A stretch of DNA of 64,000 nucleotides from Siphonodentalium dalli (lineage: Eukaryota > Mollusca > Scaphopoda > Gadilida > Siphonodentaliidae), in NCBI GenBank assembly GCA_032622095.1, contig CP136069.1, positions 17,683,326 through 17,747,325 on the forward strand, given 5' to 3'. The notes below the pieces were generated by a model. That model saw only the letters and a list, made by a program, of their open reading frames with translations, did not search any database and had not been told where the DNA came from. The stretch's first letter is position 1. Each line of letters opens with the position of its first letter. The position numbers were made by a program, and so were the translations under genes. Shown piece by piece: positions 1-9,692 of the stretch.

Positions 1-130
1 GTCAGCGAATCATTTATCCTGCCAGGTTTCATTGGATTAGAATCAACACATAAACTATTAATAACTATAAATAGATTTGACAGTACAGTACTTATCTGAT
101 CAGTTACAGTACACGCGGATCGATATGGAA

Positions 131-235
131 GGCGGGGCAAGTGACCCGCATCAGCCGCAACTGGTGTGTGAGGGGCAAGTGACCCGCATCAGCCGCAACT
201 GGTGTGTGAGGGGCAAGCACCGGCATCAGCCGCCT
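131..235. repeat. 39-bp tandem repeat (about 2.7 copies)
   Basis: The unit GGGGCAAGTGACCCGCATCA... starts at 133 and 172, with a diverged third copy from 211. It is GC-rich against an AT-rich background and lies just left of the SINE head. Confidence 0.8.
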
Positions 236-254
236 CTGGTTGCTAACATGATAG

Positions 255-286
255 CTGTGGAAGTGGTAGCCCAGTGGTTAGAGGTT
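255..286 (+). mobile_element. 5' head of a tRNA-derived SINE, split by an insertion
   Basis: GGTAGCCCAGTGGTTAGA is a typical tRNA D-arm/A-box sequence. The rest of the SINE resumes at 2083 with TAGAGTGTCGGACTTGTAAT, so this is one SINE interrupted by a 1.8-kb insertion. Confidence 0.65.
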
Positions 287-735
287 ACAGTGAAGTAATT
301 ATTTCCCATAGGCCTCAGTGTTAACATATAATGGCATGCAGCGCTGAATATCCACGAATTGTGATAAATTAGTACATGGTCACCAGGATTGGCATCTGCG
401 CAAAGTTTCTGCATGAAAAAAAATCATATATTCGAGCATGGAATGTACCTTTAAATTTGGGATTTATAATCGAGAGTCAGAATTGCATGAACAAAATATT
501 GACATTTTTTACCTCACACCAAAAAAAATAAATCTAGGAAGCACGTGCTTTACAATGTGCCAATGTTTTGTTTGGAGTCTGAAATTTCAAGAGGAGTGAT
601 TGCATGTATTTTATATGTTTAAATATCGAAACTACTATTAATCAACCAGAGCCCAGAATTTTTTTAATTCTCTCCTGCATCTTGGTCCAAAATCCGTTGG
701 AGGGCGCTACCAATCGAATTACTTCACTGTAACCT
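282..735. mobile_element. MITE copy 1 (454 bp, TIR AGGTTACAGTGAAGTAATT)
   Basis: Terminal inverted repeats of at least 19 bp. The interior is closely similar to 1633-2088 in the same orientation. Its short ORFs are not conserved as protein. Confidence 0.85.
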
Positions 736-2086
736 AAAGTGACAACAGCGTCAATGACATGTCATCTGAAAATGACACAAATCGGTCCCTGGACTCTTCA
801 CAGTTGAAAATGAAATACAAAATCTCTATCCATGACTTTGTTTTCGTCTTATTACCCCTTTCCTGACCCCACCCCTGTTTACAATTGCAACACAAAATAT
901 CTTAAAATGAACACGAAAAGTCACCATGTGAGCTCCATGTCGATAACGTAAACGATGGTAGCATATATACCCATCATTGGTGTTATAGCTGACCGATTTC
1001 TCTCTGAGAAAACATGGACGATGGTTCGCCTGATAAACATGGACACGCTGGAGCTTGAATTGGGCGCACTTGACAAATTCTGAGTCCTGGTAAACGGATT
1101 TTTGGCATAAAACTGAAGTTTTTAGTGCAGCAGAATTATTCTGTGCCTACATGTATGTGCATGGAAACAGCCACATCACTCAAACACACCATTGTTTTAC
1201 ACTCTTTGTCGACAAGCCACCTCAAGCAGACTAATTGGCTACCATTTAACCCCGCATGCACTGGTCATGTTTTACATAAAATTTTAGAGACCTACCACAG
1301 ATAGCGATGTAGTTTGCTCTCATGGCTAGTCGAAAAGCCTTTATTTTTTACAGTTGTGTACTGACCCTCGATGTTCAGTGCGTGATGTGTTACCATGACA
1401 TTCATTAAAGGTACACATATGGGCCCATAACGGACAAAAAGGGAGATTTTCGAGGTGAAAATTTGAAGCAAAAATTGTCCCAGATGGGTTAATATTGGCT
1501 TCTCATTGATTACCACCGACTCAAATAATATAATATGCAACGTGCTACAAGTTCCCTAATTGTTTGTTGGTCAATATTGGTAGCAAACCCACCACTGGGC
1601 CCAAATGATAACAATGATCATTTTTGTGCTTTAGGTTACAGTGAAGTAATTATTTCCCATAGGCCTCAGTGTTAACATACAATGGCCTGCAGCCCTGAAT
1701 ATCCACGAATTGTGATAAATGAGTACATGGTCATCAGGACTGGCATCTGCGCAAAGTTTCTGCATGAAAAAAATCATATGGTCGAGCATGGAATGTACCT
1801 TTAAATTTGGGATTTATAATCGAGAGTCAGAATTGTATAAAAAAAATATTGACATTTTTTACCTCACACCAAAAATTTTTAATCTAGGAACCACGTTCTT
1901 TACAATGTGCCAATGTTTTGTTTGGAGTCTGAAATTTCAAGAGGAGTGATTGCATGTATTTTATATGTTTAAATATCGAAACTACTATTAACCAACCAGA
2001 GCCCATAATTTTTTAATTCTCTCCTGCATCTTGCTTGGTCCAAAATCCGTTGGAGGGCGCTACCAATCGAATTACTTCACTGTAAC
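283..2086. mobile_element. 1.8-kb composite insertion bounded by two copies of one MITE
   Basis: The insertion begins GGTTACAGTGAAGTAATT and ends with its reverse complement. It is flanked on both outer sides by TAGA, the 4 bases expected from an uninterrupted SINE (GGTTAGAGTGTCGG). The inner flanks of the two MITE copies (TAAA on one, TTTA on the other) do not match the outer TAGA. That suggests the whole block, not each MITE separately, inserted into the SINE. The 897-bp centre (736-1632) has no recognisable gene. Confidence 0.55.
736..1632. other. Centre of the composite insertion; no gene seen
   Basis: No ORF longer than 82 codons and no known protein motif. The edges read CCTAAAG on one side and CTTTAGG on the other, extending the inverted symmetry of the flanking MITE ends. 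Confidence 0.5.
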
Positions 2087-2088
2087 CT
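1633..2088. mobile_element. MITE copy 2 (456 bp)
   Basis: Direct repeat of 282-735 with the same inverted ends and few differences. It is followed immediately by the body of the SINE. Confidence 0.85.
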
Positions 2089-2463
2089 AGAGTGTCGGAC
2101 TTGTAATGGTGTTACTGCACCGGTGTGAGTTCACACCCGGCCGGTGGGCTCTCGTCTCCACAACAGTGGCTTGGCCAGATTAAGCTGTGTGTGCTATATA
2201 TAGCCACACGCTGTTTCAAATCTCGCGCCAGGTTGTGACCCATGGGCAATGTCACTTGTACTGTGCTCACTTCGTCGTACCTAGACGAAAAATAGGGACC
2301 TGGTTGTTGGGTAAGTGTAAGCCAAGAGCAATCTTGTGAAGCGCCATTATGGCAGCATGCGTTTAAGGATTACTCAGCATGGCATTACTCAACAGCTGGG
2401 GTAATAATGTGAAGCGCTTAGGGCTCTCGCGGGGATACGCGCTATATAATATTATTATTATTA
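2083..2463 (+). mobile_element. tRNA-derived SINE body and 3' tail
   Basis: It contains CGGACTTGTAATGG (anticodon-arm-like) and GTGAGTTCACACCC (B-box-like), then a unique body. It ends with GGGATACGCGCTATATAAT and an ATT-rich tail. This 3' end style is common in invertebrate SINEs. The A-box half is at 255-286. Confidence 0.7.
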
Positions 2464-2870
2464 TTTAGCTTACGTGTGCTATAGCGGCTCCTAAGATAAG
2501 TCCTTATAACATTCTGTTCCTCGATAGCGTCGATTTCAAGCAAATAGCTATCAAATGCTTGGCAGTATTCCTGAAAGATGAACAACTTTTCTTTTTCAAT
2601 GGGGTGTAAGACAATGCCACGAATCTCTACTCTGGCTCCGACTGTAGAGATATTATCCAACCAGTTCAAAACCTGGGAACAGTTTGATGTTATGACAGTG
2701 AAAGTTAAAACATTGAAAAAAACAAAAAATAAAAAAACAACGCATGTAAATAGATTCATGGCATGATGTAATAAATATTGCTGCTTCGTCTTGCTTTTAA
2801 GTTGAACGGTGTCTGCTAAAATTGTCTGAACACAATGTGTGTCTTTAAATATTTGTATAATTACACTCAC
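2442..2870 (-). other. Unrecognised 142-aa ORF with a hydrophobic segment, probably repeat-derived
   Basis: The ORF has a hydrophobic run (FTCVVFLFFVFFNVLTFTVI) and then CSQVLNWLDNISTVGARVEI. Its C-terminus runs into the ATT-rich tail of the neighbouring SINE (LNNNNNII). DNA coding GARVEIRG recurs at about 53615-53690 (minus) and 55115-55165 (plus), so this segment belongs to a dispersed family. No domain was recognised. It could be a transposon remnant or one exon of an unknown gene. Confidence 0.2.
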
Positions 2871-2951
2871 AAGTAAGAAAGTAAGAAAGTTACACTCTTC
2901 AATGTCTTGGATTGAGATAATAGTTACGTGTATGTATCTCCTCTTCCTTTG

Positions 2952-3015
2952 TTATTCTTTGTTCTCAATAAAAATAAAATAAATAAATAAATACACAATT
3001 AACCAAAGATACAAT
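2952..3015 (+). repeat. A-rich (AAATA)n tract, possible retroelement tail
   Basis: Simple AATAAATAAATAAATA run after TTCTCAATAAAAATAAAA. It may be the poly-A-like tail of a decayed retroelement; no body was recognised. Confidence 0.35.
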
Positions 3016-3139
3016 ACAATACGGACAAAAAGCAGACTGTGACAAAGGGAGAAACAGGACAACAAACCGTTACAGAGAATGGACATAAAGAAGAGAGAGA
3101 TTGCGGGGAGGTCGTTACATAACATATGCGAAGTGCTGA

Positions 3140-4215
3140 TTGAAAATAATCCCGATTGATGGCTCGCGGGGTCTAAATAAATCCAGATTGGCGGGGGGGG
3201 GGGGTTGCTTAAATAAATCGCGATTGGTGACTCGCGGGGGTCTAAATAAATCCACAATGGTGGCTGGTGGGTGTCTAAATAAATCTTGATTGGTGGTTCG
3301 CGAGGGTCTAAATAAATCCCGATTGGTGGTTCGCGAGGGTCTAAATAAATCCCGATTGGTGGCTCGCGCGGGTCTAAATAAATCCTGATTGGTGGCTCGC
3401 GGGGTCTAAATAAATTCACATTGGTGGCTCGCGGGGGTCTATAAATTAATCCCGATTGGTGGCTCGCGGGGGGGGGGGGGGGGGGGGGGGGCTAATAAAT
3501 CCACATTGGTGGCACATGGGGGGGGGGGGGCTGACATAAATCCAGAATGGTCGCTCGCGGGGTATAAATAAATCCCGATTGGTGGCTCGCGGGGTTTAAA
3601 TAAATCCCGATTGGTGGCTCGCGGGGTCTAAATATATCCCGATTGGTTGCTCGCGGGGGGTCTTAATAAATCCATATTGGTGGCACGTGGGGGGGGGTGG
3701 GGCTGACATAAATCCAGAATGGTCGCTCGCGGGGTGTAACTAAATCACGATTGTTGGCTGGCGTGGGTGTAAATGAATCCTGATTGGTGGCTCGCGGGGG
3801 TCTAAACACATCCCGATTGGTGGGGTGGGGGCTTAAATAAATCGTGATTGATGGCTCGCGGGGGTCTAAATAAATCCCGATTGATGGCTCGCGGGGGTCT
3901 AAATAAATCGCGATTCGTGGCTGGGGGGGGGGGGGGTAAATAAATCGCGATTGGTGGTTCGCGGGGGTCTAAATAAATCTTGATTGGTGGCTCGCGGGTG
4001 TCTAAATAAATCTACATTGGTGGCTCGCGGGGGTCTAAATAAATCCCGATTGGTGGCTCGGGGTGGGGGGGGGTCTAAACAAATTGCGATTGGTGGCTGG
4101 TGGGGTCTAAATAAATCGCGATTGGTGGCTCGCGGGGGTCTAAATAAATCCCGATTGGTGGCTCGGGGGGGGGGGGGGTCTAAACAAATTGCGACTGGTG
4201 GCTCGCGGGGGTCTA
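3140..4215. repeat. G-rich minisatellite, about 33-bp unit, about 32 copies
   Basis: The degenerate unit TAAATAAATCCCGATTGGTG followed by GCTCGCGGGGGTC repeats throughout. G tracts vary in length and one exceeds 20 consecutive G at about 3469-3490. The long ORFs over this stretch on both strands are repeat translations, not genes. Confidence 0.9.
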
Positions 4216-4454
4216 ATATATCTTGAACTCACGTTCAGACCGGACCAGCTTTCTTGATGCGTCGAAACATGAAGACATTTGAAACCTAATGTCATGAAAC
4301 CAGATGGACACCGTCTAGTATCAGCTGTAAAAGGTGATAAGATTATTAATAAATGTCTCTGATCATTGGGTATTTCCTTATATCCTGAAATATACCCAAT
4401 CCGATTTGACACCAAATAAGTTAAAAATATTCATGCTATTTTCCCGCTTATCAA

Positions 4455-5260
4455 GCCAAAACCATGTGCCAATGCATTTTCTTATATATGCGAGTCGCCC
4501 ACATGACGCCTCGCTCATATGAGAGAAAGCATTTGCCTCACAATATTTACTTAGCCAGCATTATATGTATGCGAGACTCGTATATAAAAGAATGCACTGG
4601 CACAGGGTCTTTAATGCTGCACCAGAATTTCATTTAACTTTTCTGGTTCAACATTATTTCGGGCATTCTGTGGGAGAGGGGTGGAGAGAAAGCTTTTTTA
4701 TTGGTATCCGAAGGTACAGGGACTGGATGGTGGGTCACTTCCTAAGGCGATTTATGGAACTTAGCTGAAAATAAAATGAAAACAAAAAAACGATTGCAAT
4801 TATCACCATCCAATCACACAGAGGCAATGAACGGAATCACCCACAAGTAACACGTCGAAAACGATCACGATTGAAAACGTTCTTTATTATCTACTGCTTT
4901 TGGTCGACTGAAGCATAGACGCTCTTTATAAACGACGGTAATTGGAATATCTTCTAGCCTTACAAAAAAATCTAAATTTGATAAAAATCGCTCTTTTGAA
5001 AGTCGATATCTGACTAACGAAACCTCATGTTAACCGTGGGGTTCGTGGCGGGAGCTGTGCGGGTGCAGTATTAAAGACACTATGCCAAGGCATTATATAT
5101 ATAATATATGCGAGTCTCCCACAAAGAACCTCGCACATATAAGAGAATGCACTAGCTTACAAGGTCAAGGTAGATATTGTTAGGCCAATGTTTTCTCTTA
5201 TATATGCGAGGCTCCCTATTGGAGACTTGCATATATAAGAGAATACATTGGCACAGGGTT
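4455..5260. repeat. Degenerate copies of the CCAATGCATTCTCTTATATA palindrome family
   Basis: Damaged copies at about 4467-4535, 4568-4608, 5091-5156 and 5186-5257 show the palindrome arms (CCAATGCATT, TATATGCGAG) and the reverse arms. Better copies lie at 20801 and 52374. Confidence 0.7.
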
Positions 5261-6307
5261 TTTCTGTCATGGAAGGGTTAATGGGCTCATTCAAATGCAT
5301 ATGTGTCCAATTATTTTCTGGCAGAGAACACGTACATATGGTAGTTTTATGGTGTCACATTGGACAGGGCATCTTTAAATGTCATTTGTAGATAAAGGTA
5401 GATGAGCATGATACTTATGTCTGAACAGCTTTGATTTTGGTTTTTAAATGTTACGGTGTTTGAAGATAAATGTCGTAAACGGACATCATAGCTGTTATAT
5501 ATGGATCGCTGTCTGATCAACACTTTCTTAACTAAATGGATGCTCCCATCTAGTTATAAAGGTGTCGGTTGGAATGGTCTATTACTCATCTGCAATGATA
5601 TTCAGGAACTAATAGCAGACGACAAACAGGGGGAATGAAAATTTATATTCATTGGAAGGAAATACTCAGATAATAAATTCAACAAATGCCATATCATTTA
5701 TAATTTGCCCGAAAATATTGAAGAAATAAATGCATGAAAGTCACAGGATGATTATTTTCTTAAAGGCCCAATTCATTTTCGAGTCACCGATTATTTTGTT
5801 ATAGTGCCTTGATATACTGTTTTAATACAATGTATGCAATAAAATATGATTAAACTACTATAATTCATCACCGTTTGAAATGAATGTCTCAGAAGGTGCC
5901 CATAGAGAAATAGAAAACAGATGAAATCATATAACGATTCCCCCGTAATGGCTCCCAGAATGCAACATAATTCAAACTAAAAATATATTTTCAATGGAAG
6001 GGGAATAACTCTATATCTATATCAAAATCGTTCACAGTTTGTTACACTGAATAAGTTGATAATGTTTTGGAGCTTCCTCTTTCAAATGGTATATCACATG
6101 GCATATATTTTATATAAAATTATCTGGGGGTTCGAAATTAATGGGCTTTAAATAGAAATTGACGCAGAATAAATATTAACAGTTATAATAAACAGCGCTG
6201 CCAAGAGTAATAAATGGCAATTAACTCAAACGCCGATGTATCCTCATGGAAATAGGTTCATAATAGGACCTAAATATCCGTATATCTACGTTGGATGGCG
6301 CAGGCCG

Positions 6308-6430
6308 AATTGAATTGAATATATTTTATTATAGTGACCTGTGTATACATATTATACATATGCGTACACAAGTTATGGTACATGCCCAATACACCCGGCC
6401 GTTAAGGCCTATAAGTCACTTTAAGTCCAA
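6308..6430 (-). mobile_element. Retroelement 3' end with (AATTC)n tail
   Basis: Read on the minus strand, a short unique stretch starting GGCCTTAACGGCCGGGTGTA ends in AATATATTCAATTCAATTC. Such pentamer tails are typical of some LINE or SINE 3' ends. The class is not determined. Confidence 0.45.
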
Positions 6431-7782
6431 TATTTACATTAAATCGCATTGCGTGATGTCGTAAACACATTATACATAGTATCTGATAAGTCGAGAGTTT
6501 GTCGATTCGCCTGTTCTCCTGAAAATCAGCACATTATCTGCTTATAATATTATTTGTTTTAGGTAGATACCATGCTTAGAATCGCCTCATTTTAAGTCGA
6601 AAACATGCTGAAAATGAGAACATTTTTGTCACATTAATGACTCATATTGTGGCAGTTCTAAGCAGATTATGTGCGGACAATGACACAAATAAGCCAATTC
6701 ACGACTTTTCAGGTGAACGATCTTTAACAGGTGTTTTCACTGTGGACCGCGCCATAAGACGAAATGGACGGATAAGAGTCAATTATCTGCTTATTTCAGA
6801 ATCAAATAACCACACTCTGTACATATAGGTCGACTATGTAAATATTTGTGCGAGGATATGTTGATTCGTGTTATAATTTCCTGACAAAATGCTGGCTTAT
6901 TTCATATTGAAATAGTCCCATATAGGGCTATTCCAATAATTTTTTTATTTAGCATTTCCTAACCAATGGCTTGTTCATCCGGGTCAGAACAATGTTTAGG
7001 CTATTTGTGAATTTGTTTGGTCATTTTCCAGAAACTTGTGCCAAATTAAAAAAAATATAGGATCGTATTTGAATTCACGCAGTACTATTTTTCGCTCTGT
7101 TTTGAATTCACTTACCCTGCTGCACTAATTAAAAACTGACAGAAATATTTTCGTAAACGTGTAGTTTTTAATTATCCCTGACGATACATGTGTATATATA
7201 AAATATCGGAGAAAATATACATGGAATATAACTGAGTCATAATTTTGTTGTGAAGATGAGTGCTTTAATAAATATTTATGGACATTCTGGAATTGAACTT
7301 ATTATTGATCATTGCATCAGAAAATTGGTTGAATATGTAGGTAAATATTTTTGTCTTGGAACCCATATAGTTTACGCCAAATGTGTACTATACAATTGGA
7401 CTATCGGAACTATGTCAACGTCTGTTACAGCCTGAAATTTCGAAATAATCTTGTTTCAAGCATGACATTGGCCAGTAATGTGATTATTTTACTAGGACAC
7501 GGGGTTGTGTGAGGTGATAGACGCCCAAAGCAGCACCAACCCGGTACCACGCCCGTTTTACTGATAAGCAACATACATTTACAACACCTAATTGTTCGTT
7601 GGAATTTATGTACATTGATTACAGCAAATTATTATAAAATACTTAACTTATATTATAGAGTCTGAATTTATCAACAGTGCCGTTACTGTTTTCTTAGAAT
7701 GGGGGAGTTTTCTGGTCTTATTGAGAACAAGTTTGAAAGTTAATTGATACGTAACATCACTAAAATGAGAGAATACACATAT

Positions 7783-7855
7783 CGTTTAGCCTCATATCGT
7801 TTAGCCTCATATCGTTTAGCCTCATATCGTTTAGCCTCATATCGTTTAGCCTCAC
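7783..7855. repeat. 15-bp tandem repeat, 5 copies
   Basis: Five near-perfect copies of CATATCGTTTAGCCT. Confidence 0.9.
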
Positions 7856-8028
7856 CCACATGATACACACGAATATCTACGTAGTACGGAGTTACCAGGG
7901 ACACACACTCACAATCCCTACACTCCGTACAAACGCAAGAAGCGGGATCTCTCTATAGTATGCATATATAGTTACAGATATAGTTACATATATAGTTATA
8001 CTAGCGGGTGAGAACATACCGATTAAAC

Positions 8029-8434
8029 CACTGTGGGGGAACTACTCCTGGCGATTTGTTTCTCTACCGAGCTTTATTTACATTTTCTATCGAGCAAAGT
8101 TTCCGAACGGCATACACTACTTCATTTAATGAAGAGAATCGAACGCTCGGTAGAGACTCGGAGTCCCAAGTCCTCAGCAGAGAATCGGCATCGGAAAATA
8201 AAAAGTCAATTTCTGTGCATTTCGGGATTAGTTTTTAACTTTTTTTTTACACAAACTGATGGCCAGTGACTATAATTTCACGGTGGCGCTATGAAACACA
8301 CGAAACGCTGTTCTCATGTTGTTGTTGTTTACGTTTATGCAACGATTGCTCGATAGAGAATCGGAATCGTCGTTAAAAATGCTAACGAAACTCGGTAGAG
8401 AACCAAATTACCAGGAGTAGTTCCCCCCACAGTG
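8029..8434. mobile_element. hAT-like MITE (406 bp) with 8-bp target duplication
   Basis: The ends CACTGTGGGGGAACTACTCC and its near-exact reverse complement form inverted repeats of about 43 bp. They are flanked by a perfect 8-bp direct repeat GATTAAAC (8021-8028 and 8435-8442). An 8-bp duplication with CA-starting ends is typical of hAT elements. No transposase is encoded, so it is non-autonomous. The ORFs at 8008-8269 lie within it and are probably spurious. Confidence 0.85.
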
Positions 8435-8526
8435 GATTAAACGGTTTGGGGACTTTGACATCTGATGATATTCGGAGGTGATTGCTGACTCAGGCTTCAA
8501 ACGTTGTGCAAAAGTTTGGCCATTAA

Positions 8527-9440
8527 CGGTCAGATGCACGTTTGGCCAAAATGTCCTGGTATTTCTAATTTGATTTTCTCAAAATCTGTCAGGAATTTAT
8601 TTGTGAAATTTGGTACAAGCGATATTGTGATAAAATATTTAAGAACCATCGAACAATTGGTTATTATAATCTCAATTACTTCACTTTTATGTCATGGAAA
8701 ATATTTTAAATTTCACCGTTTTCAGGTACCAAGAACTTCCGTAAATTATATTTGTTTCAAAATTGCATGATACCACATCTGAAGATCATGAGAGGAGACT
8801 TAATTTTTCTTGATTCATGAAATTTGATGATTATTTTCACTTAGAAAGACAATTAGCCACATATAATTTTCTATATTTGAGAATTTTCATGTCATTCATG
8901 TTGTTCAATGAAAAATTGGGCTGAGATGAGTTCTGGGTCATGGATTCATAACCATGTTAAAGCTGACCACCATATATCTTAACACTGTCGCCTAATTTAT
9001 GTTGATTGCTCACTGCTTGAGTGGATCACACTGCATATCAGCAATTGTTTTCATTGGGCTGGAATATTTCTCACTGCGTTATTCTTCATTATAGTATACG
9101 GGGGTATGACACTATATTATGGAATTAAAAATCTAACTCCACATTATGATACACATGAAACCTCCTCGCATAGAGCCAATAAGCTATTTGATGATTGGAG
9201 TTTTGCGTGAAATTATTAATTATTCTTGCAGTTCTTGGTACCTAAAGGGACAACAAAGAAAATAATATTTTCAACCTCTCGAATGCATTAAAATCCATTG
9301 TTTTTGTTGTCTCTTAATAGCTGCTCAGATTCTACATACAATGAAGCTGATTATATGTGAAATCCACGATTGTTTTCCAGATAGATCCAGAGAAATAATT
9401 TGTTGAAAATCTTTATTTATGCAAAATGTGCATCTCCATC
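8527..9440. mobile_element. TTAA-flanked non-autonomous transposon, copy 1 (914 bp)
   Basis: Flanked by TTAA (8523-8526 and 9441-9444), with related ends: GGTCAGATGCACGTTT on the left and GATGGAGATGCACATTTT on the right, read inward. It is homologous in inverse orientation to 27457-28439 over its length. TTAA duplication suggests a piggyBac-type transposase in trans. Confidence 0.75.
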
Positions 9441-9578
9441 TTAACAGTTTCGTTTTTCGAAAACATCTGGCCATTGGCCAATGCGGTCGACAACGTTACT
9501 CCTAAACAATGGTGAAATGGGTACGTGCAATGTAATTGTTGGTGTAACTGAGCCTAATTTAGTTTAAAGGATATGTAC

Positions 9579-9692
9579 CTTCGTCACACCTGTAGCCAGT
9601 CCATCCATGATTGCAACTGCAGCTATAGGCGCCGTCACCATTCGCGCAGGTACCATGTACACATGTGCCGTTTACGTCACACTCATTAATAT
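9579..9692 (-). CDS. Exon 12: calcium-binding EGF module 6 (last exon in window)
   Basis: A 114-nt, 38-codon, phase 1-1 exon (acceptor CATCTTCAG, donor G-GTACAT). It reads DINECDVNGTCVHGTC then ANGDGAYSCSCNHGWTG. It has six cysteines, the DINEC start and the C-x-N-x4-Y-x-C-x-C pattern. No further EGF, membrane or stop exon was recognised between here and position 1. Confidence 0.9.

Larger units (their letters stand above)
5261..8020. other. AT-rich flank, no gene seen
   Basis: No convincing exon on either strand. A minus-strand AATTCAATTC tail is at 6308 and a 15-bp tandem repeat at 7783. ORFs such as 6637-6828 and 7250-7435 have no recognisable motif. The GTGGACCGCGCC segment at about 6740 recurs near 49125 and 57120 and belongs to a dispersed repeat. 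Confidence 0.5.

Noticed and set aside
3984-4415. Gly-rich and Pro-rich ORFs (GGLNKSRLVARGG; DPREPPI words)
   Set aside because: Translations of the 33-bp G-rich minisatellite.
7500-7560. Possible tRNA gene in a GC-richer stretch
   Set aside because: No A-box/B-box pair and no cloverleaf arms could be drawn.
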